NCBI RefSeq assembly: GCF_000321225.1
Contig: NW_004452148.1
Location: 168,854 to 232,853, forward strand
From: Odobenus rosmarus divergens
Lineage: Eukaryota > Chordata > Mammalia > Carnivora > Odobenidae
DNA: 64,000 bases
Direction of reading: 5' to 3'
In this document: one piece after another, positions 47,930 to 59,319 of the stretch
How positions within the stretch are numbered: the stretch's first letter is position 1
How the letters are laid out: each line of letters opens with the position of its first letter
Translations under genes and position numbers: made by a program
The notes under the pieces: model-generated
What the model was told of the DNA's origin: nothing
The model's database searches: none
What the model saw: only the letters and a program-made list of their open reading frames with translations

Positions 47930-48275
47930 TAAAGGAAGATTCTTTAGCAAAATACTAATTAAAAGAAATATATACAATGATTGAAACAGAAAATCTACAC
48001 TTGGCAATTATCAGAGTGATTATTGGTTTGGATGGTATAGTTGTCAATAGAGGCCAAAGTCGGTGGGTGGTTTGATGAAGAACCGAAAAACAGGATATTG
48101 GCTTAATATTAGAATATTCCTCACAATAACAATATTCAATTTCAAAAGGAAAAATGGTGAAATTTTAGTGAAAAGACTTGAAGAACACCAATATGTCCAG
48201 GTGCTCAAGGTTAACACCACTTCCGATGAGATAGGTCAGAGGTGCCCACAGATGTGATGCATCAAGAAGAACAGC
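47930..48275. other. Unassigned sequence
   Basis: No gene or repeat recognised. The 64-codon frame at 48063-48257 has no domain. Confidence 0.4.
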
Positions 48276-48278
48276 ACA

Positions 48279-48460
48279 GGGGCGCCTGGGTGGCTCAGTC
48301 GTTAAGCATCTGCCTTCGACTCGGGTCATGACCCCAGGGTCCTGGGATCAAGCCCCACGTCGGGCTCCTTGCTCAGCGGGAAGCCTGCTTCTCCCTCTCC
48401 CACTCCTCCTGCTTGTGTTCCCTCTCTCTCTCTGTCAAATAAATAAATAAATCCTAAAAA
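48279..48460 (+). mobile_element. Can-SINE, young copy with 13-bp perfect TSD
   Basis: GGGGCGCCTGGGTGGCTCAG to AAATAAATAAATAAATCCTA, near consensus throughout, including 'cactcctcctgcttgtgttccctctc'. The exact duplication AAGAAGAACAGCA lies at 48264-48276 and 48461-48473. Confidence 0.97.
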
Positions 48461-48637
48461 AAGAAGAACAGCATAAGTTTGGCGATATTCTCGCAAAAGA
48501 CGCATGGCTTTATCAGATTTCTTGTCTTGAGGAAACATTGGATGGACCCAGGTTGAAAGAATTAATATAGAGTGTAGGCCTGTATTGTTTTTAAAATAAT
48601 AGGGGACGTGAAAATGGACGAAAACTGAGCAGCAATT

Positions 48638-48808
48638 CTATTTTTTTATTATTATTTTTTTCAATGTAGTGTTCCATGACTCACTGTTTGCGTATAACAC
48701 CCAGTGCTCCATGCAGTACGTGCCCTCCTTAGTACCCATCACCGGGCCAACCCATCCCCCCACCCCCTCCCCCCCAGAACCCTCAGTTTGTTTTTCAGAG
48801 TCCATCGT
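48638..48808 (-). mobile_element. Short carnivore L1 3' end lacking the terminal 35-40 bp
   Basis: After a T-rich tract, the reversed 3' UTR starts at 'aatgtagtgttccatgactcactgtttgcg' and continues to the C-rich run at 48754-48774 and 'cagagtccatcgtgg'. The usual terminal block 'atgttaatcaccatacattacatc' is absent, so this copy was polyadenylated earlier or lost that block. No clean TSD found. The 124-codon minus frame here is an artefact. Confidence 0.85.
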
Positions 48809-49046
48809 GGAAAACGAGCATAGACAATAAACTGTAACCTGTGCTTTTGGATGGGACACTGAACCATAAAGGAAAAATACCTTGCTGGGACCAGTGGAAA
48901 AATATAAATGGAGTCTGTGGATTGGATGGTAGTGTGTTTCAACACTGATTTCACCAATTGGAAGATTGTATGGGGATGAGTAAGAGAGTGTCTTTGCTTT
49001 GGGAAAAAACACTAAAGTATTAACAGCTTGCTCTAAAATGATTCAG

Positions 49047-49241
49047 GGGGCGCCTGGGTGGCTCAGTTGGTTAAGTGATTGCCTTCGGCTCAGGTCATGA
49101 TCCTGGGGTCCTGGGATCGAGTCCTGCATCGGGCTCCCTGCTCGGCAGGGAGTCTGCTTCTCCCTCTGACCCTCTTCCCTCTCATGCTCTCTGGCTCTCA
49201 TTCTCTCTCTCAAATAAATAAATAAAATCTTTAAAAAAAAA
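49047..49241 (+). mobile_element. Can-SINE with 13-bp perfect TSD
   Basis: It runs from GGGGCGCCTGGGTGGCTCAG (one G shared with the flank) to AAATAAATAAATAAAATCTT plus A's. The duplication TAAAATGATTCAG lies at 49034-49046 and 49242-49254. The middle has the 'ctgaccctcttccctctcatgctctctggctctcattctc' variant shared with the copy at 39697. Confidence 0.96.
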
Positions 49242-49550
49242 TAAAATGATTCAGAAAAAGACCAACTGATGGTATTGTGTGTGTATTTGTGTATGAAAGA
49301 AACGTCATTAAATGCTTAAAATTGGGAAATATCAGTGAAAAAAGACATGAGAAAATCTTTGTATTATATTTACAAATGTTTGTATATATACTTTAAAAGC
49401 TTTAAAATAAAACTTCTAGTCAGTGTATCTGAAAATGCAGATCTACCTAATATTCAAATCAACTAGTCTCATAAACTAGTCTCATATTCTAAAGAATTAG
49501 GTTAATATTTATGAAAGTAAAGTGATGATTATTCAGTTTGTACTTTCAGT

Positions 49551-49756
49551 GTTTTTTTTTTTTAAAGATTTTATTTATTTATTTGACAGAGAGAGAGACA
49601 GCGAGAGAAGGAACACAAGCAGGGGGAGTGGGAGAGGGAGAAGCAGGCCTCCCCCTGAGCAGGGAGCTCGATGGCTGTGGGGCTCGATCCCAGGACCCTG
49701 GGATCATGACCTGAGCCGAAGGCAGATGTTTAACAACTGAGCCACCCAGGCGGCCC
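49551..49756 (-). mobile_element. Can-SINE with 12-bp perfect TSD
   Basis: The reverse complement starts GGGCCGCCTGGGTGGCTCAG and carries the 'cactccccctgcttgtgttcc' block, ending in AAATAAATAAATAAAATCTT. The duplication TGTACTTTCAGT lies at 49539-49550 and 49757-49768. The 72-codon plus frame is a SINE artefact. Confidence 0.96.
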
Positions 49757-49769
49757 TGTACTTTCAGTA

Positions 49770-50120
49770 TTTGTTGATGGTGCTATGGTATTAATAGAAT
49801 GGAAAGACTTTCAGAAATTAAAAAGACTGTTAGAATCTATAAAAATGAGACCAAAAATCAGTGATAACTATTTCTTTTATTTCCTCTGCATCAGGATTGT
49901 CTTTATCCTCTCATATTCTCTAAGATGAGGGCAATCAAACTACTGATAGCGAGAACTTTTTATTTGAGATGCCTGTTTAATCAATGGTTCCTTATAAAAT
50001 TATCATTGTTATACTCATAATATCACAATCTGGATAGAAAATATACTACCAAAAATAAATGTTCCATTTATTTCTTATACATTTGACATTCACGAGGAGG
50101 CAGGCTATCTGCTGCTGTTG
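49770..50120. other. Unassigned sequence
   Basis: No gene or repeat recognised. Confidence 0.4.
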
Positions 50121-50124
50121 TCAT

Positions 50125-50290
50125 TTTTCATGGATTATCTCATTGAGCAGTCACTCTGACAGGATGTAATATTTATTAATATTACCCTGATTTTAACGAT
50201 AAGGAAACAGAGGATCAGAGAGATCATACAATATTCCTAACGTTATTCCTAATTTCAGAGCTAGAAGTGAGAGGGAAACCAGGATAAAAT
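50125..50290 (+). repeat. MIR SINE fragment
   Basis: 'tcatggattatctcattgagcagtcactctgacaggatgtaatatttattaatattaccctgattttaacgataaggaaacagaggatcagagagatcataca' matches MIR in order, including the conserved 'gataaggaaacagagg' core. Confidence 0.75.
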
Positions 50291-50299
50291 CACTTCACA

Positions 50300-50970
50300 T
50301 ATCTTAACAATATGTAATTTTAACCATTTTGATTGATTTTATTACTGCAAAAAGTTTAGGAACCTATATTCACTCATGGTTAAACACCTTATTATTGATT
50401 AATTTAATTAGTTTGATTTAAAATTCATGCAAATATTCCCCAGAGTAGAACTAGAGAAATCATATTGGTAATCTCTATAATGTCAAGGAATAATTTTTTT
50501 TCATTTTTGGAAATGAAAATTTTATTAATATTAATCATGTCCTAAAAATCAAAGTTAAATACTATCGGGCCATTTATTTCTTGTTCAGTTTGGAAATGAA
50601 TATGCATTTTTAACATATGCAGAGTATCCTAAAATATGACACCTATGTATTTTCTGTGAGAATTTATTGACTCTTCCCCAAACCATAGTTGTTTAATCCA
50701 TGTTTACTTAAGCATTAATTATTTTAATTTTCTGAAATGTAACATACATATAGGGAGGAACACAGATCATGAGCACAGATCATAAGTGAGAACTAGAGGC
50801 CTCTCCAGCATTCTCTGAATCGCTCTCCTTGTCTCCAGAGGTAATCTCACACTTGGACTTGTAATAACTTACATTAGTTCTGCCTGTTTGGGGAATATAA
50901 GTAAATGCAATGATACATTGTCTATTCTACTGAGTTTGGCTTATTTTAGAATAATGTTTATGAGATTTAT
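50300..50970. other. Unassigned AT-rich sequence
   Basis: No gene or repeat recognised. Confidence 0.4.
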
Positions 50971-50975
50971 CAATT

Positions 50976-51126
50976 TTAAAGGTCAATCAATGCAATTCAC
51001 AACCTTAACAATATAAAGGTGCAATAAACAAGTGGTGATAAAATAATAGATTCAGAAAAAGCACTTGACAACATTCAAAAAGTAGTTCATGATAAACATT
51101 TAACAAACTGGGAATAGAAGGAAAGA
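50976..51126 (+). repeat. Ancient L1 ORF2 fragment
   Basis: 'ggtcaatcaatgcaattcacaaccttaacaatataaaggtgcaataaacaagtggtgataaaataatagattcagaaaaagcacttgacaacattcaaaaagtagttcatgataaacatttaacaaactgggaatagaaggaa' follows the L1 RT region in order. No frame is intact. Confidence 0.8.
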
Positions 51127-51349
51127 ATTTTTAGTTAAAATGCACACAGATGTCACAATTTTGCAATGAATTTTCATTTTCAAAACCAGTATTACATAGT
51201 GTTGTTAAATAATAGGTGGCTAAGTTTAATCAGTATCATTATTGTTATGTTATATTGCTATATTTTAGGTGGTGAAGTTGATATATTTTATTACCATTTT
51301 AATACAATTTATTTAAGAGATAATTCATAGTTTCTTAATATTAGTTGCA

Positions 51350-51800
51350 GACTATTAGTTTCCTAGGGTGATCATAACAAATTACCACAAATTGGTTGGT
51401 TTATAATGGAAACTTATTATCTTAGAGTTCTGGAGCCTGGGCGCATAAAATCAAGGTGTTGGCAGAATCATGCTCATTCCTTAGGCTCTGGGAAAGAATC
51501 CTTCCTTGTTTCTTCCCAGTTTTTGGTGGTTTCTGGTAATTGCTGGCATCCCTTGGCTTGTAAGCACAACATTCCAGTTTATGATTTTGCTGTCACATAA
51601 CTTTCTACCTTTGAACATCTCTGTGTCTTCACATGGTCTTCTTATAAGGAGACTAGTCATATCATCCTAATCTGATATAAACTCATATTAACTAATTATA
51701 TCTCCAAATATTTTATTTCCAAATAAAATATTTTACTTTATTCATACTTTACGTTCCAGGTGAATGTGAGTTTTTGGAGGACACTGTTCAACTCAGCAAA
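51350..51800 (-). mobile_element. MaLR LTR (MLT1-like), antisense
   Basis: 'attagtttcctagggtgatcataacaaattaccacaaattggttggtttataatgg' opens a reversed LTR. It continues with 'ttagagttctggagcctgg', 'aaatcaaggtgttggcagaatcatgctc', 'cttcacatggtcttcttataaggagactagtcatatc' and 'atgtgagtttttggaggacactgttcaactcagcaaa'. Nearly full length. The 64-codon frame at 51406-51600 is inside it. Confidence 0.92.
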
Positions 51801-51804
51801 AAGA

Positions 51805-54635
51805 CTTTCTAAGAGATTCAGAGCTATCATTTTCCATTGACTTTAAATATCTTCAAAAATATAGACAGTATTTTTTAAATTAAATTAAGGCAATAGTGAA
51901 TGATTTTATAAAAGAAGATTCAACATTAATGTCATGTTACACTCTCAATTACTCATTTTTAAATATTAATGACTGTATCAAAAGTTTATGATATGCCAAT
52001 ATTTATAAAGAGATAATTATTTCTATAATTGTACTACAATTATTTCTTTGTTATATTATATATTAGTGAAATGTTTTCAAATTCTAATGTATTCCTATGG
52101 TATGGAGAGGAGTAGAATTTGCCACCTTAAAATATGCCTCTTTGGCTTAAGGATTATTTTAGGCTAATTATTTTTAAGGAATGCAGATATAGAAAAAGCT
52201 CTGAAAACTGAGAAGTTACCCTTTTGTAAAAGACATGTACATTTATAAGGGAAATCCCCATTTATATGGTGTCTCCCTCTCTGTGCCAGGAAGAAAAAGA
52301 TGACTGACTGGTTCTAGAAACTCTTGTCAGTAGAGAAGACAATGACCTAAATCTGCATAAAAGTCTTGTTTCCTGTGTTTTTCCTAGTAGCTGCAGTAAC
52401 TCTCCCCCACAAATCTTTCCTTGTTAGCTGAAGCTGGTATTTGGAGGTGATGGTGTGAGCCATTTTGGAGAGTTACTCAGTTTTTCTGGGTATCTGCCAT
52501 GTGTACGCGAGTACACAGGTTGTTAAATTTCTGTTTGCTTTTCTTCTGCTACTCTGTCTTTCATTAAGGGGAGTCTCAGCCAAGAGCATTGAAGGATAAA
52601 TGGAAAATTGGTTTTCTTCTCCTATAGGTTCTTGATCCTAATGTCCTCCATACAATGATGGATTAATATTACTAGATTCTTATATTCGGTAATTACTCTT
52701 GATCTGATTGTCTTGGGCCAAGGTGATAACACACTGTCATATAAAATGGTAATATTTATATGTACACATACACACATATTTTTCATCAAGGTTTTGCAAA
52801 GTTCTTTGTATATAAAGATATGCAATATCTGAATCTAAAATTGTCATCAATCTTTAAATAATAAGGTTAATTCTCATACTGTGATTCATTATTTTAGCAA
52901 CTTATTTCATTTTCCCAATTCTCAGACATGCTTATTTTGAAATAAATCTTACATGTATTTTTGTTTTTTAAAAATAATTGCATACTCTGTATTATATCTA
53001 GAAAATATTATAACATTTATGTTACTAAATTATTTATCAAGGCAGAATACATTTAGGAAACAAGAGAAAATAAAAATGTGCCCTTTCAAACAAAATGACA
53101 TCTTTAGATAATCTAGAGTAGAATTAATTATGTAATTTGTAGCCCATGTTCTACCAAATAGATGCCATCAAAGTTCACAACTAATCACTGGAAAGACAGA
53201 AAAACAATTTAGATGTTTATTTTCCTTTTTTTAATTGATATTTAAAAAATTATAGTGTATAAAGAAACAGCAGGATTATTTTTCATTAAATATCAAACGA
53301 GTGGGGATTATTTACACAAATTGACTGGTGAATAAAGAAAGATAAAAAGCTGATTAGTGAATACATTATTTTGCCAGAAACTGTTTTGACACAATGGAGA
53401 CAGTCATTTACGCCATGCTAATTATAAAAATTTTGACAATTAACACATAACAGTAATTGGAAACATTTTGCAATTCATTATTGAATGACACAAATTTGAT
53501 TTATCAATATATCATTGAATTATGCATGTATTCACACCCTTCTCTCATCGAAAATTATTTTTCTAATTTTATTTTCTTGTTTATTAAATTGACTTACAGG
53601 GAATATTTAGTAACTCCAAATGACACACTATATATTTTATTTTTATAACGAACAACTTTATTAAACATGTAAATAGCTGGAAAGATATTCTAAAGAATAT
53701 TTTTATGATGGTCATTTAATTATTATTCCTAAGACGCTACTTTCTTAGCACGACTCGCTCTTAAATTTCTTCTTTCCTTAAAACTAAGAAGATATTGGTT
53801 AGATGTATAACATGAAGGTGCTCTTTGGTATTGCTTCTATGTTTCAAAAACTGTTCTGCTATATACCTCTGCTGAATAAGCTATCCAGAAAGCTTCAGAT
53901 GTATACAATAAACCCAGAGTCTACAAAGTCTTAAGGTTAGGAGAAAGCTTTCTCTTGTTTTTAAGCTGAAGAGTTGCCAATGAAACTATTATAACATCTG
54001 GAAAGAAAGTATTCATATTTCAAATAGGTATTTCTTAAAGTCGTAACTACAGACTGTAGTTTCACCTCTCCAATGGAGTAACACATAGATGAAGTTTCTA
54101 GATATATTTTAATCCTATGCCAAATTAAGTAGGAAGCAATCTTAAAATTCGCTTAAATTGTTATGTTTCAGGAGACACCTTTCATATAGAAAGAAAACTA
54201 TTCCATACATAGTATAAAGACTTAATATGTGGGAGCTTCCATTCTGGAATGGGAGAACAGACATACTTTTCACTGCCTTCCTACAAGTAAGAACCCTGCA
54301 CATTATGTATAAATTAAACATAAGATTCTGGAAAGCATTCTTTGTAAAAATATTCTCTTAAATATTTGCTTCAGAAAGCAGTGATTTTGTAAACTTTTGT
54401 GCAGTTTATTGATGCTTTTAAAAGAATTAAGGCTTTCTAAATCTTAAGATTATTTATGAAGTGATTAGGAAACTGTTGGCAATCTTAAAATTAAATAATA
54501 TTCAAACCATCCCCCACACTCTAATTTTTAAAGAAATTTTAGTTATAGGTGAAATGGCAGTTTGAAATCATGCACTGAACAATTTTCTCATCACTGATGT
54601 GTTGACAACAGTAAATTCAGGTGAAGGGTCAGCCA
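51805..54635. other. Repeat-poor AT-rich interval
   Basis: About 2.8 kb with no mobile element I recognise. 53,290-53,660 contains several TAATTA-type and ATTTGCA-like motifs, but motif counts of this kind are expected by chance in AT-rich DNA. No frame longer than 67 codons. Confidence 0.4.
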
Positions 54636-54639
54636 TACA

Positions 54640-54760
54640 TTTATTTCTCAGATATTTATAGTGCACCGTGTGCTTTTAATATGCCAGTTGCTATGCTCAG
54701 TTCTGGCACAGTGGTGAAGATGCTGACTTCTAGCACAGCGGTGAAATAACATCAAATGCA
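54640..54760 (+). repeat. Possible MIR/L2-age repeat fragment
   Basis: 'catttatttctcagatatttatagtgcaccgtgtgcttttaatatgccagttgctatgctcagttctggcacagtggtgaagatg' resembles the common '..attgagcacctactatgtgccaggcactg..' block. Confidence 0.45.
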
Positions 54761-54764
54761 AAGA

Positions 54765-56030
54765 CGAGAGCCCAAGTCCATTGGGGTGATAAGGAATGGA
54801 GTCTGAGTGCAGCAAGGCACTGAGTGAATCCTTGGGAGAGAGGTAAGACCCGGGCTAGATTCCCACAGCTCATGTTGCGAGGCTTAGAGGTCACTTCTTC
54901 CTAAGGGATCAGTTCTCCTAAAGGGAAATAGAGTGGTTCCCCTGTAGAACGAGTTAGGGGTAAAGAATTAGGTATCCCAACAGAAAACAGCAAAAAGAAA
55001 GCCTCTTGTTACCCATGTGTTTTGAAATCATATATACAAGCTATCCGATAGAAGTATAATGGTTGGTATAAAATACAGTGAAACTGGTCCTGTATAAGAA
55101 ATGTCTCCTTTTACAACTCCACTCCTCATTCATGCTAGCATCCTGTTTTCAGGATACCTTAGGAAACTGAGATTTAATGTTTTGAGGAAGAGAGTGCCAC
55201 AGACTACCATTTCCAGACTTAATCACAGAAGGAATAATTTCCTTCCAAGATCTTAAAAACATATTTATTCTTGCTCCTTGGATAATCCGTTTTCTCAAGG
55301 AACTTTGAACACTATACTGCTTTGGAAGATGATTATAGAATGTTCTACATATTTTAAATATTAAGCTGATAGTATAGCTAATAATAGCCATCAAGCTTTT
55401 ATCATGAATTTTAAATTGTCTATTAGAAAAGAAATGCCCACTCAGCATTGGTAAGGCTTCACAACTTTGTTGACACATACTTCAAGGTAACACGGAAGAG
55501 TCCACTCACGTTCTCTTTGTGGCCAGTTAAGAGAAATGGCATAGTGGATAGGATGATATGGAAAGAGAATACAAATGAAAAGTCGTGAAAACTTCTATGC
55601 TAACACAAACAATACCTCCTGTTAAATTGTTTTTTCTGTATCTATTTCTTAGAAATTGTAAACCAGTCTTGGATGCAATGGTGATAAAGCTGTCAGAGAC
55701 CCTTCTATTTAGAAAACTTAGTCAAGGTAATTTCATTCTAGTACATTTTAAGTTCACCTACACAGCATTTAGTTAGTCTTCATTATGGAGCAATGTAAAT
55801 TATTCCTTTTTTGACATAATACAAATTATCAGTTTTTTTAATTTGTAGAAAATATAGAAGTAAAATCAGTAAATATAGCAACTGGTTTAATGGGAGACCA
55901 TGTAGAACTAAACAAAACATTGATTAATTGTTCTATTCCCATAGTAACATTTTCTCATTCTGTTATTTATTAATATTAAAAATAGAAAAGGATATAACAA
56001 ATGCCTCTTGCCACAAACAATAAAAGTTAA
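54765..56030. other. Unassigned sequence with the longest non-repeat frame
   Basis: No repeat named. A 109-codon frame lies on the minus strand at 55149-55478. I see no signal peptide, membrane segment or domain, and no splice or promoter context. Confidence 0.35.
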
Positions 56031-56043
56031 TGTATTAGATGAT

Positions 56044-56181
56044 AATTTATTTTAGTTTTTTTTTGTTTGTTTTGTTTTGTTTTTTTTTTTTTAGTAATCT
56101 CTGCACCCAACGTGGGTCTGAAACTCACAACCCTGAGATCAAGAGTCGTATGCTTTTCTGACTGAGCCAGTTAGGCATCCC
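56044..56181 (-). mobile_element. Short tRNA-derived carnivore SINE with 13-bp TSD
   Basis: The reverse complement runs from GGATGCCTAACTGGCTCAGT through the 'ctcttgatctcagggttgtgagtttcagacccacgttggg' tRNA-like part to an A-rich tail at the left (T-runs with TTTTG units). It lacks the long CT-rich body of the other copies. The exact duplication TGTATTAGATGAT lies at 56031-56043 and 56182-56194. Confidence 0.92.
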
Positions 56182-56199
56182 TGTATTAGATGATTATTA

Positions 56200-56790
56200 A
56201 CACTGCAATATACTCTATTGCGCTTTCCAAGTCCATTTCTTTACTTCCCAACCCCAAAACTGAGGTTGATCATATTTTATGATAGTTAATATTTTTATAA
56301 TTTTTACTAAATACATATATAACTAGATATAATATATTTGGTTTTTTGTTTGTCTTAAATGGTCTACTATATTAATTGCGGAAGATTGTATTATTGTTCC
56401 TAATGATCCATGGTGCATCCTTTCAGTGAATTCTACACGCACTTCTGTCTCCATGTGACTTCAGTGTTGCCCTGCACTTTTCTATGCCCCCCACCCAAAG
56501 TTAGGCTTGGCTCTTTGACTTGCTATCTCCATGCTGAAACGTCATACGATATTGCATGTTTCTTTTCTTGCTCAGTCACAAATCAGGGTAGGGGCCGATC
56601 CTTCATCAGCCAGAGTCTCAGGATAGGGGGCATGTCCTGCAGAACTGCAGCTGACCTGCAACTATTGTGTGATGTGCATGAAAAATAAGCTTTATTGTTG
56701 TAGTGACACTAGCTTGTTATCTCAGCATAAGGTGGGGAAGGGGGACTAACACACTCATCCTTTTCACTCGACAGTTGATGTTGCTACACA
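56200..56790. other. Unassigned sequence
   Basis: No repeat named. The 92-codon frame at 56410-56688 has no recognisable domain. Confidence 0.35.
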
Positions 56791-56794
56791 TAGC

Positions 56795-57110
56795 TTTAGC
56801 TCAGGGTCTGGCAAATGGAGGCCCACACACAAATCTGGTTCTTTCCAGGGTTTTGTGCAGCACCCCCCCTTTTTTCTTTACATTTCAAAGTATTTGGGAG
56901 AAAAATGAAAAGAAAATGATGTCTCATGACATGTGAAAATTATGTGAAGTTTTAAAGTGTTCTTAAATTATATGAAATTTAAGTGTTCATAGTTTTATCG
57001 GAATATAGCCACACTCATGTATTTATGTATTGCCTATGGATGCTTTCATGCTACAGTAAGGGAGCTGAGTAGTTGCAGGAGTAAGGCTAGGACGTGTTTT
57101 CATGTCTTCG
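56795..57110 (-). mobile_element. hAT-like non-autonomous DNA transposon, antisense
   Basis: 'gggtctggcaaatggaggcccacacacaaatctgg' , 'atgacatgtgaaaattatgtgaagttttaaag', 'gtgttcatagttttatcggaatatagccacactcatgtatttatgtattgcctatggatgctttcatgctacag' and 'gagtagttgcagg' match the reverse of the same family found at 58945-59313. I recall it as a hAT/MER-type element but cannot verify the name. Confidence 0.7.
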
Positions 57111-57303
57111 TGCCCTTCAAACCCAGCCTCCAATCTATGTGTTTTAGCTTTAACTAAACCTTCCTCACCATACCTACTGGCTACAAACATTTTGCAATTT
57201 ACCTTCCATGTCCAAACACACTTGAGAGACCCCCAGAGAATGGAGCCCTGAGGAGAGCTGTTCCTGCTTTCTTCTCTTTGTCTCTTCTCCAGGGGTCATC
57301 TAT

Positions 57304-57347
57304 GCCACACCTTGGCCATCTGCTGGCCACACCTTGGCCGTCTGCCT
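57304..57347 (+). repeat. 22-bp tandem duplication
   Basis: Two 22-bp units at 57304-57325 and 57326-57347 starting GCCACACCTTGGCC, in a locally GC-richer patch. Confidence 0.85.
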
Positions 57348-57349
57348 TC

Positions 57350-57675
57350 TGCTTCCTCCCTCATCTAGCCCAACTGTATTACACTAGTGTACTCAAGGAT
57401 TATTATCACTCTATTTTGTATTTTAATTCAGAAAATGTGGAAATTTGTTCCATTTTATTTGCGTGCCTACTAGCATAGTTGATTTTGTCTCATGGGCTTC
57501 AAAACCTAAAATATTTATTTATTATCTATTTATCAAGAAAAAAATTGCCCACTCCAGCTCTAGTTCATTCAATTTTAGCTCCTGTATGTTTTTCCGTTAT
57601 ATGACTAAGCCTCCAGTTATTTATCTATTTCTCTATTGGATGAAGACTTTTTTATTTTGCTTTCCTTTTTAAATA
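57350..57675. other. Unassigned sequence
   Basis: No gene or repeat recognised. Two overlapping frames of 66 and 75 codons (57278-57672) lack domains. Confidence 0.4.
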
Positions 57676-57694
57676 ATAAAATAATGACTATTCT

Positions 57695-57867
57695 TTTTTT
57701 TAAGATTTTATTTATTTATCTGACAGAGAGAGACAGTGAGAGAAGGAACACAAGCAAGGGGAGGGGGAGAGGGAGAAGCAGGCTTCCTGCAGAGCAGGGA
57801 GCCTGATGTGGGGCTCGATCCCAGGACCTGGGGCAGATGCTTAATGACTGAGCCACTCAGGTGCCCC
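57695..57867 (-). mobile_element. Can-SINE with internal deletion
   Basis: The reverse complement starts GGGGCACCTGAGTGGCTCAG. About 20 bp between the A-box side ('ttaagcatctgcc') and 'ccaggtcctgggatcgagcc' is missing. Tail AAATAAATAAAATCTTA at the left. Duplication AATAATGACTATTCT (57680-57694) versus AATAATGAATATTCT (57868-57882), one mismatch. Confidence 0.94.
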
Positions 57868-58023
57868 AATAATGAATATTCTTATTAAATCTCTTGGTAC
57901 ACATGCACACCTTTTACTCTTTATATGTGAATTAAAAAAAGAAAAAAATTATAGAAGTCACTACAGTAGTACTATTTTATGTTATATTTTGCCAGATGAA
58001 GTCCAAATTGTCCTTTTGATTAT

Positions 58024-58071
58024 GTGTGTGTATATATATATATACATATGTATATATATATATATTTATGT
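58024..58071. repeat. (TG)n/(TA)n compound microsatellite
   Basis: GTGTGTGT leads into two (TA)n blocks separated by CATATG. Confidence 0.9.
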
Positions 58072-58074
58072 TTC

Positions 58075-58940
58075 TATGTCCTTATTTGAGAAAAGCAACT
58101 CAATACTGAACTTGTTCTAGTAGCCCTTATTATTAATAAATTATACAATTATAATGTGACCATGCCACTTAATTCTTCTCATGAATTATTCCATAAAACA
58201 ATTTTGAAAATATTTTATTTCCTCTTGTGTCTTAGAAATGTATACAATTGTTAAAATTAAACTTTTGTAAAAATATTACCAAATATTTTGAATTAATATA
58301 TTGTATTTAGAACATGGTATTTTTTATCTATACCTCTAAATAACTTATTGGTGTAAGAAACCTTATTTTTTACACTATCTTGATTTGTACTTGCAAACTG
58401 AGGAAGAGAAAAACATCTAGGCTCATGATACACATTTTTTTTGATAGCTCTAATTATTTCAGAAATAGAAAAGTGTAGTTAGAAATCACTTCCTAAAGGA
58501 AAAAAAAAAAGAAAAAATGTTCAGAGGAAATCAAGGATTTAAAAAACTGGAGAACGTCCACACATGTATGTGCACACATGCTCATAGAGACTCATAATCT
58601 TTACTGAAGCAATTTTGAAGTCTGAGATTAATAGTCTTAGTCATTAGAATCCAAAATGTGGGAATAAATACCTGACAAAAATGTTGGAATAGAATTTTGT
58701 AATTTGTTTTTGAATCTGAATGGTAGGTATGACAGCATTTCTAAAAATTAGGGCACGCTAACAAGCATTTTTCTAAAGAAAGAGAACTTTTCTATAAGTC
58801 AAGAGACATAAACTCACTATCTATAATACTTGATATTCAAAAGAGAAGATAGTTCTATTTTATTGATGTAAATTATATGACATGCAAAGAATCTCAAAAC
58901 TTTACATTCTGCCACAGAATAATCTAATAGTTCAAAATCT
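58075..58940. other. Unassigned AT-rich sequence
   Basis: No gene or repeat recognised. Confidence 0.4.
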
Positions 58941-58944
58941 AGGA

Positions 58945-59313
58945 CAGCCCTCAGCAAAGTTTTTCAGCAAACAAATGTCCAGATACTAAATATTTTAGGC
59001 TCTGCAGGCCAAGAGACAAAATTGATGATGTTATGTAGATCTCCCATTGCAATTACTCAGCTCTTCCACTGAAGTGTGAAGACACAGAAAATATGTAAAT
59101 GAATGAGTATGGCTATGTTCTAATGAAATTTTTGTTTATGAGCATGAAAATTTGATTATTCTTTAAAAAATTTTGATTATTCTTCTTTTGATTCTTTTAA
59201 CCATTTAAAAATGTAAGAATGAACATTCTTTGTTCATGTGTGGTATAAACACAAAGAGGGGGGCTGGATAATGCTGGATTTGGCATGGGGACTTTATTTT
59301 GCCAACCCCTGAT
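58945..59313 (+). mobile_element. hAT-like non-autonomous DNA transposon
   Basis: 'cctcagcaaagtttttcagcaaacaaatgtccagatactaaatattttaggctctgcaggcca' is followed by 'attgcaattactcagctcttccactgaagtgtgaagacacagaaaatatgtaaatgaatgagtatggctatgttctaatgaaatttttgttt', then 'accatttaaaaatgtaagaatg' and 'gctggatttggcat..tttgccaacccctg'. The order is as in a common mammalian hAT-type element. Its ends are partly inverted (agcaaagtttttc / ttttgccaacccct). Confidence 0.8.
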
Positions 59314-59319
59314 TAAGGA

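Noticed and set aside
48638..49012. 124-codon frame on the minus strand, the longest in the window
   Set aside because: It runs through the L1 3' UTR (48638-48808) into flanking DNA; no protein family is visible.
57872..58120. 82-codon frame with a repetitive Ile/Tyr run
   Set aside because: The run is a translation of a (TA)n/(TG)n microsatellite.
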